Positions 1 to 8,948 are shown, counted from the stretch's first letter. The stretch: DNA of 64,000 nucleotides from Calditrichales bacterium MX18-03 (GCA_021083345.1 JAJGRE010000005.1:186001-250000), one strand, 5' to 3'. Notes: generated by a model from the sequence alone, not told the origin. Program-made: numbers and translations.

Positions 1-1889
1 TTTTGATTGCACCCTATGAGAATATGTACCATCTGTCAGTTGAACTCATTGAGCATTATGGATACAGCAATGCAGAGGCTATAAGGGGCGATTTGCATGA
101 AGGGGTAAAAGCAGCGCACCAAGCTGTGGATAACGGCGCAAAGGTGTTGATTTCAAGGGGTGGCACCTTTACACTGATCAAAGAGTCCATTAATGTGCCC
201 GTCGTGGAAATTCAGACCAGTGCTTACGACGTCTTTGCCAACATGAAGCATATCGTCGGGAAGAATGAGCCTTTTGCTATCGTAGGGCATAATAATATCA
301 TCTACGGGTATGACCTGATCAAGGACTTTGTAAAGCAGGTAAAGAAGGTAGATATCGAGCGGGGTGAAAGCGTTGAACAAAAGATCAGACAGTGTGCGGA
401 GGACGGCATCAGGCTGTTTGTAGGCGATGCTGTTGTGAATAATGCCTGCAATAAGCTGGGGTATACCTGCTTCCTGCTGGAAAGCGGACGGGACTCTATA
501 CGAAGCGCCATAGAGGAAGCTAAGCGGATACTGGTTGCTTCGAAGAACGAAATAGAGAGGTCAAAGCGTTATATGGCGCTTATTGACTATGTTCATGACG
601 GTGTTATTGCAACAGACAATGAAAACCGCATTTTGCTCTTTAACTCGGTAGCTCAAGAGATTTTAGGCATACCCAAAGAAGACACCATCGGGCGCAATAT
701 TGGGGAATATATCGGGCTGGGTACTGCCCTGGAAGAGGTTGCACAAGGCAAAGCACTGATGGATGAGGTGCGGAAAATCAGGGAGACACTGGTGACCATC
801 AGCAATATCCCCATTGAAGTGAATAATGAAGGGAAGGGCTCGGTGGCTGTATTCCAAAACATCAAGACGCTGCAGAGCATGGAAGCTAATGTAAGGGTAA
901 AGCTGCTGCAAAAGGGGTTTGTAGCCAAGCACACCTTTGAGTCTATTGTTCATAAGAGCGCAGCCATTGAACACTGTATTTCCATAGCAAAAAAATTCAG
1001 CCGGTATGACTCCAGCGTCTTGATCGAAGGCAACTCAGGCGTTGGGAAAGAGCTTTTCGCGCAAAGCATACATAACGAAAGCAGAAGGAAAACGGGACCT
1101 TTTGTAGCGATAAACTGTGCAGCCTTGCCTATTTCTTTGATTGAAAGCGAGCTTTTCGGCTATGTGGAGGGGGCTTTTACCGGAAGTAAAAAGGGCGGCA
1201 AGGCAGGGGTGTTTGAGCTGGCTCATAAAGGTACGATATTTTTGGATGAAATCAGTGAGCTGCCCGTCGATGTGCAGGGGCGGCTGCTGCGCGTGCTGCA
1301 GGAGAGGGAGGTGGTCCGCCTGGGTGACGATAAGGTGGTACCCCTTGATGTACGCATCATCTGTGCAACAAACCGGGATATCAAAGAAATGGTTCAAGCG
1401 GGATCCTTCCGTCGGGATTTGTTTTACAGGATCAACACCTTGTCTTTTTACATACCCCCTTTGGCCCAGCGCAAAGAAGATATAGAGGTCATCGCCCGGC
1501 ATTTTCTTCAGCGGTATTGTAAAAAGTATTCCAAGAAAATCGACGGTTTCACCAAGGGCGCCACGGATTTTCTAAACAGTCATGATTATGAGGGAAATAT
1601 CCGGGAACTTCAAGGAATGATTGAAAGGGCGGTCATCATCTGTGAAGATACCATGGTGACAAGGAGTGATCTGAACAGCAGAGAGGCTGAGCAACAGGCT
1701 GTCAGGGAAAAAGCGGCCGGCGACCTTATTCCAGCCGGACTTGCAGAGGATATGCCCAGCTTGCAGGAGCTGGAGCAACGCTATATTTCGAAAGTATACG
1801 GCATGAACGGGAATTCGACGTCAAAAACTTGTGAAGTATTAAAAATAGATAGAACCACGCTATGGCGCAAAATGAAAAAACCACAGTGA
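1..1889 (+). CDS. Sigma-54-dependent activator with PrpR-type sensor domain (5' partial)
   Basis: Enhancer-binding transcription activator, cytoplasmic. The frame is open from the window edge; the first in-frame start-like codon (TTG at 3) already lies inside the conserved IAPYE strand of the PrpR N-terminal fold, so the true start is a few codons upstream. Order: PrpR_N ligand domain (about residues 1-175, with ISRGGT), PAS domain (about 190-300), sigma-54 AAA+ domain with Walker A GNSGVGKE (about 342-349), the sigma-54-contacting GAFTGS loop (about 388-393) and Walker B TIFLDE, then a C-terminal Fis-type helix-turn-helix ending TSKTCEVLKIDRTTLWRK. Family members such as PrpR respond to organic acids. 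The next genes form a sugar-acid-type operon preceded by three dyads and a -24/-12 promoter, so it very likely activates that operon. Ligand unknown. Confidence 0.93.
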   Translation, partial: LIAPYENMYHLSVELIEHYGYSNAEAIRGDLHEGVKAAHQAVDNGAKVLISRGGTFTLIKESINVPVVEIQTSAYDVFANMKHIVGKNEPFAIVGHNNIIYGYDLIKDFVKQVKKVDIERGESVEQKIRQCAEDGIRLFVGDAVVNNACNKLGYTCFLLESGRDSIRSAIEEAKRILVASKNEIERSKRYMALIDYVHDGVIATDNENRILLFNSVAQEILGIPKEDTIGRNIGEYIGLGTALEEVAQGKALMDEVRKIRETLVTISNIPIEVNNEGKGSVAVFQNIKTLQSMEANVRVKLLQKGFVAKHTFESIVHKSAAIEHCISIAKKFSRYDSSVLIEGNSGVGKELFAQSIHNESRRKTGPFVAINCAALPISLIESELFGYVEGAFTGSKKGGKAGVFELAHKGTIFLDEISELPVDVQGRLLRVLQEREVVRLGDDKVVPLDVRIICATNRDIKEMVQAGSFRRDLFYRINTLSFYIPPLAQRKEDIEVIARHFLQRYCKKYSKKIDGFTKGATDFLNSHDYEGNIRELQGMIERAVIICEDTMVTRSDLNSREAEQQAVREKAAGDLIPAGLAEDMPSLQELEQRYISKVYGMNGNSTSKTCEVLKIDRTTLWRKMKKPQ

Positions 1890-1890
1890 T

Positions 1891-1945
1891 GTTGCATATC
1901 GAAACTGAGTTGCAAAATGCAATAAAACAAGTTGCAATAAGCAAC
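1891..1945 (+). promoter_or_regulatory. Three GTTGC-N5-GCAAC dyads, probable activator (UAS) sites
   Basis: Three 15-bp sites follow the activator's stop codon: GTTGC-ATATC-GAAAC (1891-1905, one mismatch), GTTGC-AAAAT-GCAAT (1909-1923, one mismatch) and GTTGC-AATAA-GCAAC (1931-1945, perfect). Start-to-start spacings are 18 and 22 bp, roughly two helical turns, and the array lies about 130-180 bp upstream of the sigma-54 promoter. That is the usual geometry for enhancer-binding proteins. Assignment to the adjacent activator is inference. Confidence 0.8.
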
Positions 1946-2070
1946 GGATTATTGTCCCGAAGAATATGAATGAAGAGCGGCTGGGTTTGTTTGGGCAGAA
2001 TTGCCCTGAAACCCGGCCGATTTTTGTATATAAACGGAAACAATGGTGCCTTCTTACATGGGCACGACGC

Positions 2071-2086
2071 TGGCACGGAACTTGCT
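2071..2086 (+). promoter_or_regulatory. Sigma-54 (-24/-12) promoter
   Basis: TGGCAC-GGAAC-TTGCT matches the sigma-54 consensus TGGCAC-N5-TTGCW at every fixed position, with GG at 2072-2073 and GC at 2084-2085. Transcription should start near 2097. This leaves a leader of about 70 nt to the kinase start at 2170 and argues against using any start upstream of the promoter. Confidence 0.9.
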
Positions 2087-2169
2087 CTTATAGTTATATG
2101 AGACACGGCAAAGAACGCACCCATAATGTTGGATGGGGCTTTATTGCAGGAGGAACGGAGCTGTTACAT

Positions 2170-3411
2170 ATGATTATTATCGCAGATGATTTGACGGGGG
2201 CCAATGATACCGCCGTACAATACAAAAAATACGGTTTTTCCACCATTGTGAAGGTTGTACACGGGGCGAAGGACGAATGCGGCTTTTGCAAGGATTATGA
2301 TATTCTTTCCATCAATGCCGATACAAGACCCTTGAGCAGCGAAAAGGCATATGAAAAAGTATATGCCATCACAAAACAAGTGTCCGATGACAGCATGGAT
2401 TGCCTTTACAAGAAAATCGACTCTGTCCTGAGAGGAAATCCGGGCTCCGAGCTTGATGCGGTAATGGATGCCATGAGTTGCCGGCTGGCCATCGTCGCAC
2501 CAAGCTTCCCGGAAACCGGAAGGCTGATCGAAGACGGCATCCTGTCGGTGGGGGAAAGAAGCATTAATGTGGTGGAGGTTTTTTCAAAAGGTATGAAGCG
2601 TAAAGTGCAAGGTATTCATTTGGATACGGTGCGGTGCGGTGCAGAGAAGCTTATGGCGCATATCGTCCTGCATCAGACCGAGGGCAAAGAGGTGTTTGTA
2701 CTGGATGCCTGTACGGACGAGGACTTAAAAATCATTAAAGACGCTTCCAAGCTGATTGAGGGAAAAAAAGTGCTATGCGGCTCCGCGGGCCTGGCAAAGC
2801 AGCTGAGCATGGACCGTGCGGCAGAAAAGCAGGGTGGTGCTGCTCATCCCGGCATGGAAGATAAAAATCGCGTCGTAATGGTTGTTATAGGATCCCGGAC
2901 CAACGTTACGGCGCTGCAGGTAGAGCGGGCTTCCGAATACTACGGAGTACCGATTATAAAGGTGGAAACAGGGAAAATTATTGACGGGATGCAGCAGGCG
3001 GAGACGGATCGGTGTGCAAAGCAACTTCTGCAAGAGACGGAAAAAGGACAAGACCTGGTTATCGTAGCAGTAGACAGCCTGTTTGAGGAATATGCTCTGG
3101 TACTGAAAAACAGCGACGAGGAATACGGACAGGCCCTGAACATTGTAGAAGCACTGGGCAATATTGTAAAGAGGGTATATGGCGAAATCAGTCCGCACTC
3201 GATTATCTGCTCCGGCGGCGATACTTCCTTTCAGATCTGCAAGGCATTTGATGCCTGGGGCATTGAGCTGATGGATGAGATCATGCCGGGTGTCCCGGTG
3301 GGGAAGATGGTGGGCGGCCAGGCGGATTCAACGCTGATCGTGACCAAATCCGGCGGCTTCGGTGCCGAGGATGTCATGATCCGGATCATCGAATACCTGC
3401 GCAGTGATTAA
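2170..3411 (+). CDS. Four-carbon acid sugar kinase family protein (DUF1537)
   Basis: Probable ATP-dependent kinase of a sugar acid such as threonate or erythronate (413 aa), first gene of the sigma-54 operon. It starts MIIIADDLTGANDTA, the diagnostic N-terminal motif of the DUF1537/OtnK-DtnK family, with a catalytic-type Asp pair. The C-terminal half carries the nucleotide-binding GSRTNVTALQ and ICSGGDTSF segments and ends near PVGKMVGGQADSTLIVTKSGGF, typical of the family. ATG 2170 is preceded by GGAGG about 14 bases upstream. In-frame codons back to 1966 lie before the promoter and were rejected. Family members make the 4-phosphate of C4 acids for a PdxA2-type dehydrogenase, which is encoded two genes downstream. 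Exact substrate not determinable from sequence. Confidence 0.88.
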   Translation: MIIIADDLTGANDTAVQYKKYGFSTIVKVVHGAKDECGFCKDYDILSINADTRPLSSEKAYEKVYAITKQVSDDSMDCLYKKIDSVLRGNPGSELDAVMDAMSCRLAIVAPSFPETGRLIEDGILSVGERSINVVEVFSKGMKRKVQGIHLDTVRCGAEKLMAHIVLHQTEGKEVFVLDACTDEDLKIIKDASKLIEGKKVLCGSAGLAKQLSMDRAAEKQGGAAHPGMEDKNRVVMVVIGSRTNVTALQVERASEYYGVPIIKVETGKIIDGMQQAETDRCAKQLLQETEKGQDLVIVAVDSLFEEYALVLKNSDEEYGQALNIVEALGNIVKRVYGEISPHSIICSGGDTSFQICKAFDAWGIELMDEIMPGVPVGKMVGGQADSTLIVTKSGGFGAEDVMIRIIEYLRSD

Positions 3412-3440
3412 AAAACGAAACATGGATGGGAGTGATAAAG

Positions 3441-4595
3441 TTGATCAACTATCAAATGAAGATTCCTTCCTGTATGTACGGCGGTGAGGGATGTGTGGAT
3501 AAGCTGAAGGACATCGTCGCCAAGGAAAAAGCCCGGAAGGTCATCGCTTTTACCGATAAAGGCGTAAGAGGTGCAGGCCTTTGCGATGCGGCGCTGGACA
3601 TCATAACGGCAAGCGGTGCTGCCTTTGACATCATTGACAGTCTGAAGCCAGAGCCCAGCATTTATGATGTGGAAACCATGATGAAAGAGGTTGTGGGTGC
3701 AAAAGGTGATTTGATCGTTGCCATTGGCGGCGGCAGTGTCATGGATGCTGCCAAGCTGGCCTCAGTCCTGATGGGAGCAGATTATACTGTGTTTGACCTG
3801 GTGAATGATCCTGCATTGGCCCAGAAGAAGATGAAATCCGTCATGATCCCGACCACCTGCGGGACCGGCTCAGAGGCAACCTGCAACGCCATTGTCGCCA
3901 TTCCTGAGGAAAGTACCAAGAAGGGGATCGTCAATGACAATCTGATACCGGACTACGTGATATTGGACCCCGGTATGATCGCAAAGCTGCCCAAGGCCAT
4001 CATAGCAGCCACGGGGGTTGATGCATTGGCTCATGCGGTCGAATGCTTTACCTCAAAAAAAGCCACACCCTTCAGCGATACCTATGCGCTGGCATCGGCA
4101 AAGCTGATTTTTGCAAACCTGAAAGAGGCATATGCCGATGGCGGCAACATGGAGGCAAAGGCAAACCTGCTGCTAGGCGCATTTTACGGCGGTGCAGCCA
4201 TTAGCGGCTCTGGAACAACGGCGGTGCACGCACTGGCTTATCCCTTGGGCGGGAAATACCACATTGCTCACGGCGTTTCAAATGCCATCCTTTTTGCCCA
4301 TGTCATGGCATTTAACAAAGATGCTTGTGCAGAGCGGCTGGCAATGCTCTGCGACGCCATCAGCCCGGAGATGGCATACAAGGCTGTGGGTGAAAAGGCA
4401 CAATATGTGATAGAGCGCATCGTCGATATCGTTAAGTTCACGGAGATACCTGTCAGTCTGGCACAGTTCGGTGTCAGACCGGAGGATATTGATTTCCTGG
4501 TGGAAGCAGGAAGCAGCCAGCAAAGGCTGCTGGTCAACAACATGAAGGCGCTAAGCCTGGACGATATCCGAGAAATATATAAAAAAGTAATGTAG
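3441..4595 (+). CDS. Iron-containing alcohol dehydrogenase
   Basis: Group III NAD(P)-dependent dehydrogenase, cytosolic, about 384 aa. The Rossmann-like part has the dinucleotide signature AIGGGSVMDAAK. The metal-binding half has GVDALAHAVECF and a later pair of histidines in AVHALAYPLGGKYHIAHG, matching the Asp/His/His/His iron site. I prefer the TTG start at 3441 because GGGAG lies 8 bases upstream; ATG 3426 in the same frame has no clear ribosome site. It sits between a sugar-acid kinase and a PdxA2-like dehydrogenase, so it may oxidise or reduce a hydroxyl or aldehyde intermediate of the pathway. Its TAG stop is the first three bases of a palindromic element. Confidence 0.88.
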   Translation: MINYQMKIPSCMYGGEGCVDKLKDIVAKEKARKVIAFTDKGVRGAGLCDAALDIITASGAAFDIIDSLKPEPSIYDVETMMKEVVGAKGDLIVAIGGGSVMDAAKLASVLMGADYTVFDLVNDPALAQKKMKSVMIPTTCGTGSEATCNAIVAIPEESTKKGIVNDNLIPDYVILDPGMIAKLPKAIIAATGVDALAHAVECFTSKKATPFSDTYALASAKLIFANLKEAYADGGNMEAKANLLLGAFYGGAAISGSGTTAVHALAYPLGGKYHIAHGVSNAILFAHVMAFNKDACAERLAMLCDAISPEMAYKAVGEKAQYVIERIVDIVKFTEIPVSLAQFGVRPEDIDFLVEAGSSQQRLLVNNMKALSLDDIREIYKKVM

Positions 4596-4755
4596 TACTC
4601 TGTTAACCCTAATTCTATATATTATCGCCGGTTAAATTTCCGTAGTACTGCGTTGTCGTCACTCGCAATACATAGAGTATTACTCACTCCTCCGCCTTGT
4701 CCTACGAAAATTTTCCTCGCCGAGTAATACATAGTTTAGAGTTAACAGAGTACTA
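4593..4755. repeat. MITE-like palindromic element, 163 bp
   Basis: The ends are perfect 15-bp inverted repeats: TAGTACTCTGTTAAC (4593-4607) and GTTAACAGAGTACTA (4741-4755). Imperfect complementarity continues inward for roughly another 30 bp on each side (TATTATCGCCGG against CCTCGCCGAGTAATA; AAATTTCCGTAG against CCTACGAAAATTTT), so the transcript could fold into a long hairpin. There is no coding capacity. The element separates two operon genes and supplies the stop codon of the upstream one. TA at both ends could be a target duplication. Type of element (MITE or REP-like) is inference; no second copy was seen in the window. Confidence 0.8.
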
Positions 4756-4782
4756 GCTGCAATGGTTTTGGAGGTTAATCAA

Positions 4783-5820
4783 ATGAAAGGCAAAAAAATC
4801 CTGGGAATCACCATGGGTGATCCTGCCGGCTGCGGCCCGGAAATAACGGTTAAAGCGCTGGCGAGAAAAGAGATCTACGATATGTGCAACCCCATCGTCA
4901 TTGGTGACGCCGGTATGATGAAGGATGCTATCCGGGTTGTAGGTGCAAAGGATATTGAAATACACAAGGTGGGCGATGTGAAGGATGCAAAATTCCAATT
5001 CGGCATAATCGACGTCCTGCATCTTGATCTTGTAGATATGAGCACGCATCAGTATGGGAAGGTATCTGCCGCAGCGGGAGAGGCGGCTTTCCAGTGTGTC
5101 AGGAAAGTCATTGAACTGGCTCTGGCAGGGGAAGTTGATGCCACTATTACAAATCCGCTGAATAAGGAAGCCATCAACCTGGCCGGGCATCATTATTCGG
5201 GGCACACGGAAATCTATGCCGACTTGACCGGCACCCGAAATTACTCCATGATGCTGGCCCATGAAGACCTGAGGGTGGTACATGTTTCTACACATGTATC
5301 CTTAAGGGAAGCATGTGAAAGAGTAAAAAAAGAAAGAGTGTACGATGTTATCAAGATTGCCCACGATGCATGCAAGCGGCTGGGGATTGACAATCCCAAG
5401 ATCGGTGTTGCCGGACTGAACCCGCATGCAGGTGAAAACGGATTGTTTGGAACAGAGGAAAAGAATGAGATTGAACCGGCCATAAAAATGGCCCAGGCTG
5501 AAGGGGTCCTTGCTGAAGGACCGCTTCCGGCAGATTCCGTGTTCTCCAAAGCAAGAGGCGGATGGTATGATATTGTGGTGGCCATGTACCACGACCAGGG
5601 ACACATCCCATTGAAGGTTCTCGGCTTTGTTTACGACAACAAGGCAAAACGGTGGAGCGATATTAGCGGGGTCAATATCACCCTGGGTTTGCCCATCATC
5701 AGAAGCTCCGTAGATCACGGGACAGCCTTCGGCAGAGCCGGGCAGGGGCTGGCAAATGAAACAAGTTTAATTAACGCCATTCATTATGGTGTTCAATTAG
5801 CAACAAACAACAAAAACTAA
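4783..5820 (+). CDS. pdxA2: PdxA2-type 4-phospho-acid-sugar dehydrogenase
   Basis: Predicted NAD-dependent, metal-dependent oxidative decarboxylase (345 aa) of the PdxA family. Motifs: GDPAGCGPEI near the N-terminus, ITNPLNKEAINLAG, GHTE and VVHVSTH metal/substrate histidines, YHDQGHIPLK and RSSVDHGTAFG near the C-terminus. True PdxA acts on 4-phosphohydroxy-L-threonine in vitamin B6 synthesis, while PdxA2 paralogues beside DUF1537 kinases oxidise threonate or erythronate 4-phosphate to dihydroxyacetone phosphate and CO2. Context points to the second role. ATG 4783 has GGAGG 8 bases upstream, so the in-frame ATG at 4762 was rejected. No other pyridoxine gene is nearby. Confidence 0.88.
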   Translation: MKGKKILGITMGDPAGCGPEITVKALARKEIYDMCNPIVIGDAGMMKDAIRVVGAKDIEIHKVGDVKDAKFQFGIIDVLHLDLVDMSTHQYGKVSAAAGEAAFQCVRKVIELALAGEVDATITNPLNKEAINLAGHHYSGHTEIYADLTGTRNYSMMLAHEDLRVVHVSTHVSLREACERVKKERVYDVIKIAHDACKRLGIDNPKIGVAGLNPHAGENGLFGTEEKNEIEPAIKMAQAEGVLAEGPLPADSVFSKARGGWYDIVVAMYHDQGHIPLKVLGFVYDNKAKRWSDISGVNITLGLPIIRSSVDHGTAFGRAGQGLANETSLINAIHYGVQLATNNKN

Positions 5821-5841
5821 AAAGGGAATGGGGGAACTATA

Positions 5842-6909
5842 ATGAAAATGTTCAAGACAAGAAGACTGATTGCTCTCGCTCTGGTCATCGTCATGATGTT
5901 TGCCGCAGCGGCTTGCGGCAAGACAGAAACAGCACAGGCTCCGGCAGCTCCCGCAGAAGGAGAAGCTGCAGCGGCAAAACCCGAAAACCTGTTGTTTGCC
6001 ACTTACCAGGTTGGTTCATCAAACTACACCATTTCTGCAGGTTTAGGAACACTCTGGCAGAACTATCTCCCGACGGGTTCCATGATCGACATTCAGCCTA
6101 TCTCGCCTGGCGGAATGGGTGCACCATACCTTTTTGAAGAAGGAAAGGCAGATATTGCTTTTGTAAACGGAGCACCTGCAAAGTGGGCTTATGAAGATGG
6201 TTCACTGGGAAAACCGGCTACACAGAAGTTCAGGGCACTTGTCGGAAGCATGACCAATGTATCGGCGGTCAACTTCATGACAAAAGCTTTTATGAAAAAG
6301 TATGGCGTCAGCACAATCGAAGAAGTTATTGAAAAGAAGATTCCGATCAGGATAGGGTGCAGCCCTAAAGGCTCAATGGATGAGCGTGTTGTCAACATGA
6401 TGCTTGAGCATCTTGGTGTTACTTATGATGATATCAAGTCATGGGGCGGCGACGTCATCCATGGCGGTGGCGGCGACCTGTCAGCCCTTGTCAGAGACGG
6501 CAAGCTGGACTTTATGCTTGACCATACCTCCGCACAGTCCTCAACAATGACTGAGATTGCAATGACCTGCGACATACAGTTCACCCAATGGGGCGAAGAC
6601 CTGCTCAAGTATTTTGAAACACAAGGCTTTGAACGCATAAAGGTCCCTGCAAACTCCTGGAAGGGACAGGACAAGGAAATCATCAATGCCGGTACACCGG
6701 ATTGCATCTTCGTTGCAGCTGATATGTCCGACGAAGCGGCTTATGCCCTTGCAAAAGGCATTTGTGAAAAGAGAGATTATCTGGTAAACCAGTATTCATC
6801 CCTGGAGCCTTTTGACCCCAAGACTTGCTGGAAGCCGGAGAAAGTCGGCAATGTTCCGCTTCATCCGGGCGCAGAAAAGTATTTCAAGGAAATGGGTTAT
6901 ATGCAATAA
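5842..6909 (+). CDS. TAXI-family TRAP transporter solute-binding lipoprotein
   Basis: Extracytoplasmic binding protein (355 aa) that should deliver a carboxylate-type ligand to the fused permease encoded next. A lipoprotein signal peptide is visible: MKMFKTRR, a hydrophobic core, then AAAACG with Cys25 as the lipidation site. Mature protein begins with a low-complexity Ala/Glu linker, followed by ENLLFATYQVGSSNY, the typical TAXI (NMT1/THI5-like) opening. GGGGDLSALVRDGKLDFM lies mid-protein. TAXI receptors are few in characterised examples, so the ligand is unknown; operon context suggests a sugar acid or related acid. ATG follows AATGGGGGAAC. Confidence 0.92.
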   Translation: MKMFKTRRLIALALVIVMMFAAAACGKTETAQAPAAPAEGEAAAAKPENLLFATYQVGSSNYTISAGLGTLWQNYLPTGSMIDIQPISPGGMGAPYLFEEGKADIAFVNGAPAKWAYEDGSLGKPATQKFRALVGSMTNVSAVNFMTKAFMKKYGVSTIEEVIEKKIPIRIGCSPKGSMDERVVNMMLEHLGVTYDDIKSWGGDVIHGGGGDLSALVRDGKLDFMLDHTSAQSSTMTEIAMTCDIQFTQWGEDLLKYFETQGFERIKVPANSWKGQDKEIINAGTPDCIFVAADMSDEAAYALAKGICEKRDYLVNQYSSLEPFDPKTCWKPEKVGNVPLHPGAEKYFKEMGYMQ

Positions 6910-6924
6910 TATCCGTGAGAGCTG

Positions 6925-6967
6925 AAAGAGGACCCTTGAACACCCTGGTTTTTCATGGGTCCTCTTT
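6925..6967 (+). terminator. Intra-operon hairpin between TRAP receptor and permease
   Basis: Perfect 11-bp stem AAAGAGGACCC (6925-6935) / GGGTCCTCTTT (6957-6967), then TCTT. It lies between the binding-protein stop and the permease start. As a partial terminator or 3' stabiliser it would give more receptor than permease, common for binding-protein transporters. The T-run is short, so readthrough is expected. Confidence 0.7.
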
Positions 6968-6992
6968 TCTTAAAATGAGAAGAGGTGTCTGA

Positions 6993-8948
6993 ATGAGTAA
7001 GTATGCAGAAAAAATTGTTGCAAAGGCGGCTACAGAAGACGATCCGTTAGAGGTGAAAGGGCAAATCTCAAACCATCGTACCACGGTCATTGCAGTATTG
7101 TCTGTGGTTTTCCTGGTTTTTCAGGTTTATATCGGAGCGGTCAAGCCTTTGGATGCGTATATATCAACGCCCTTGCATATATGCCTTGCATTGGCCATTG
7201 CGATTCTATACAAACCGCTGGCGGACATGTACAAGAAAAAATGGTTATGGATCATTGACGGCGCTTTGCTTGCCGGCTTATTAACAACGGTTTACTACTT
7301 TGTAACGAACCTTGACCGTCTCATCTATAGAATCATGATGGTCGATGAGATGCTTCCGCTGGATTTGTTTTGCGCATACTTTATGTTGGTTGTCATTTTG
7401 GAAATCGTACGTAGGACGATGGGCTGGAATCTTTTTGTATTCATTCTGATTTTTATTGCGTATGCTTTTGTGGGCCAGCATCTGACAGGGCCATTGCGTT
7501 ACTATGGGATGAGCTGGCAGCAATTCGGCGAGATGCTCTTGCTGTCTCCGGACGGTATTCTAGGCACGCCGCTGGTTGCATCCGTTAATACCATTTTTTA
7601 CTTCCTTCTGTTTGGCGCATTCTTCTCAAAATGCGGCGGCGGACAGGTATTGATCGACCTGGGGATGAAGCTAAGTGACAAGACAGCCGGAGGTCCTGCA
7701 AAGGCTGCTGTCGTATCCAGCGGATTGATGGGCATGATCAGCGGCAGCGCTGTTGCCAATGTAACGTCAACCGGCGTGCTGACCATACCGCTGATGAAAA
7801 AAGCGGGCTATACGCCTGAACAGGCAGGTGCCATTGAAGCGGTAGCTTCTACAGGGGGGCAGATCATGCCGCCTATTATGGGTATCGGCGCCTTTATTAT
7901 GGCTGAGATGATTGGCGTCAGTTATGCTCAGATTGCCTTGTCGGCAGTGATTCCTGCACTTGCCTATTATGCATCGGTCTTTCTTCTGGTGCATAACCTG
8001 GCGAAGAAAAGAAAGCTTGAGACGGTCGGGAAGGAAGAAGTCAAGTATGTATCAGAACCGATCATACCGAGACTATATCAGCTCGCTCCGATCCTGGCTG
8101 TTGTTGCCCTGATCTTTATGGGCGCATCCTTGACACGTGCTGCTTTGGTAGGAACGGTGCTTTCCATAGCAGTCAGCATGTTTTCCACTGAAACGCGCAT
8201 GAACGGCAGCAGACTGCTGGAGGCACTGATGGACGGCATCAAACAGGCTGCAATGATCGCTATTCCGACTGCCGCTTGCGGCATCATGATCGGCATAGTC
8301 GTACGTTCGGGTGTTGCCAACAAACTGACAACGATTATCGCATCCGTAGGCAGTGCAAATCTGCTGCTTGCTTTGATGATCGGGATGGTCGGATGTCTGC
8401 TTCTGGGAATGGCCTTGCCTACGGTAGCGGCTTACCTTATAGCGAATATCCTGTTCTGCCCTACCATTATCAGCCTGGGTGTTCCCACGCTGCCTGCAAA
8501 TATGTTTATTTTCTACTTCGGTGTTATTGCACAGATTACACCGCCGGTATGCCTGGCCTCCTTTACGGCAGCGGGTATTGCCAAGGCGAATTCATGGAAA
8601 ACGGGATGGACGGCCTTTGCATATGCCATTGTTTCATTCCTGGTCCCATATGTTTTTATTTACCAGCCTGAAATTCTGCTGTTGGGCACTGTGACGGACA
8701 CGATTATTGCATCAATTGTAATGTCTATAAGCGTTTTCTTCCTGGCAGGCAGTGTTGCAGGATATCTGTTTACGCCGGTCAAGGCGGTTTGGATGCGGAT
8801 TTTCTTGTTCGTAATAGCAGTCATGATCATTGTACCGGAGACGCTATCGACGATAATAGGTGTTGGTGTAGGTGCTGTCGTAGCAGTCTTCTTCTACATG
8901 AAAGCACAGAGGGACAAGAAAGCAGCACTCAGAGAACTTGAGGCATAA
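6993..8948 (+). CDS. TRAP transporter fused 4TM/12TM permease (DctQM type)
   Basis: Integral membrane protein (651 aa) fusing the small Q and large M subunits of a TRAP transporter, the form typically paired with TAXI receptors. About 16 hydrophobic helices are apparent. The M-domain signatures appear in SSGLMGMISGSAVANV, STGGQIMPPIMGIGAF, LLGMALPTVAAYLIA and AQITPPVCLASFTAAGIA. It would use a sodium or proton gradient to import the ligand captured by the preceding lipoprotein. ATG 6993 has AGAAGAGGTG upstream. A partial terminator precedes it. Confidence 0.93.
   Translation: MSKYAEKIVAKAATEDDPLEVKGQISNHRTTVIAVLSVVFLVFQVYIGAVKPLDAYISTPLHICLALAIAILYKPLADMYKKKWLWIIDGALLAGLLTTVYYFVTNLDRLIYRIMMVDEMLPLDLFCAYFMLVVILEIVRRTMGWNLFVFILIFIAYAFVGQHLTGPLRYYGMSWQQFGEMLLLSPDGILGTPLVASVNTIFYFLLFGAFFSKCGGGQVLIDLGMKLSDKTAGGPAKAAVVSSGLMGMISGSAVANVTSTGVLTIPLMKKAGYTPEQAGAIEAVASTGGQIMPPIMGIGAFIMAEMIGVSYAQIALSAVIPALAYYASVFLLVHNLAKKRKLETVGKEEVKYVSEPIIPRLYQLAPILAVVALIFMGASLTRAALVGTVLSIAVSMFSTETRMNGSRLLEALMDGIKQAAMIAIPTAACGIMIGIVVRSGVANKLTTIIASVGSANLLLALMIGMVGCLLLGMALPTVAAYLIANILFCPTIISLGVPTLPANMFIFYFGVIAQITPPVCLASFTAAGIAKANSWKTGWTAFAYAIVSFLVPYVFIYQPEILLLGTVTDTIIASIVMSISVFFLAGSVAGYLFTPVKAVWMRIFLFVIAVMIIVPETLSTIIGVGVGAVVAVFFYMKAQRDKKAALRELEA

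Noticed and set aside
3-5. TTG at position 3 as true start of the sigma-54 activator
   Set aside because: The codon already lies in the conserved IAPYE strand of the PrpR domain and no ribosome site can be seen; the gene is cut by the window edge.
1966-2169. 68 extra N-terminal codons for the DUF1537 kinase
   Set aside because: They span the sigma-54 promoter, and family homology begins at MIIIADDLTGAND with its own ribosome site.
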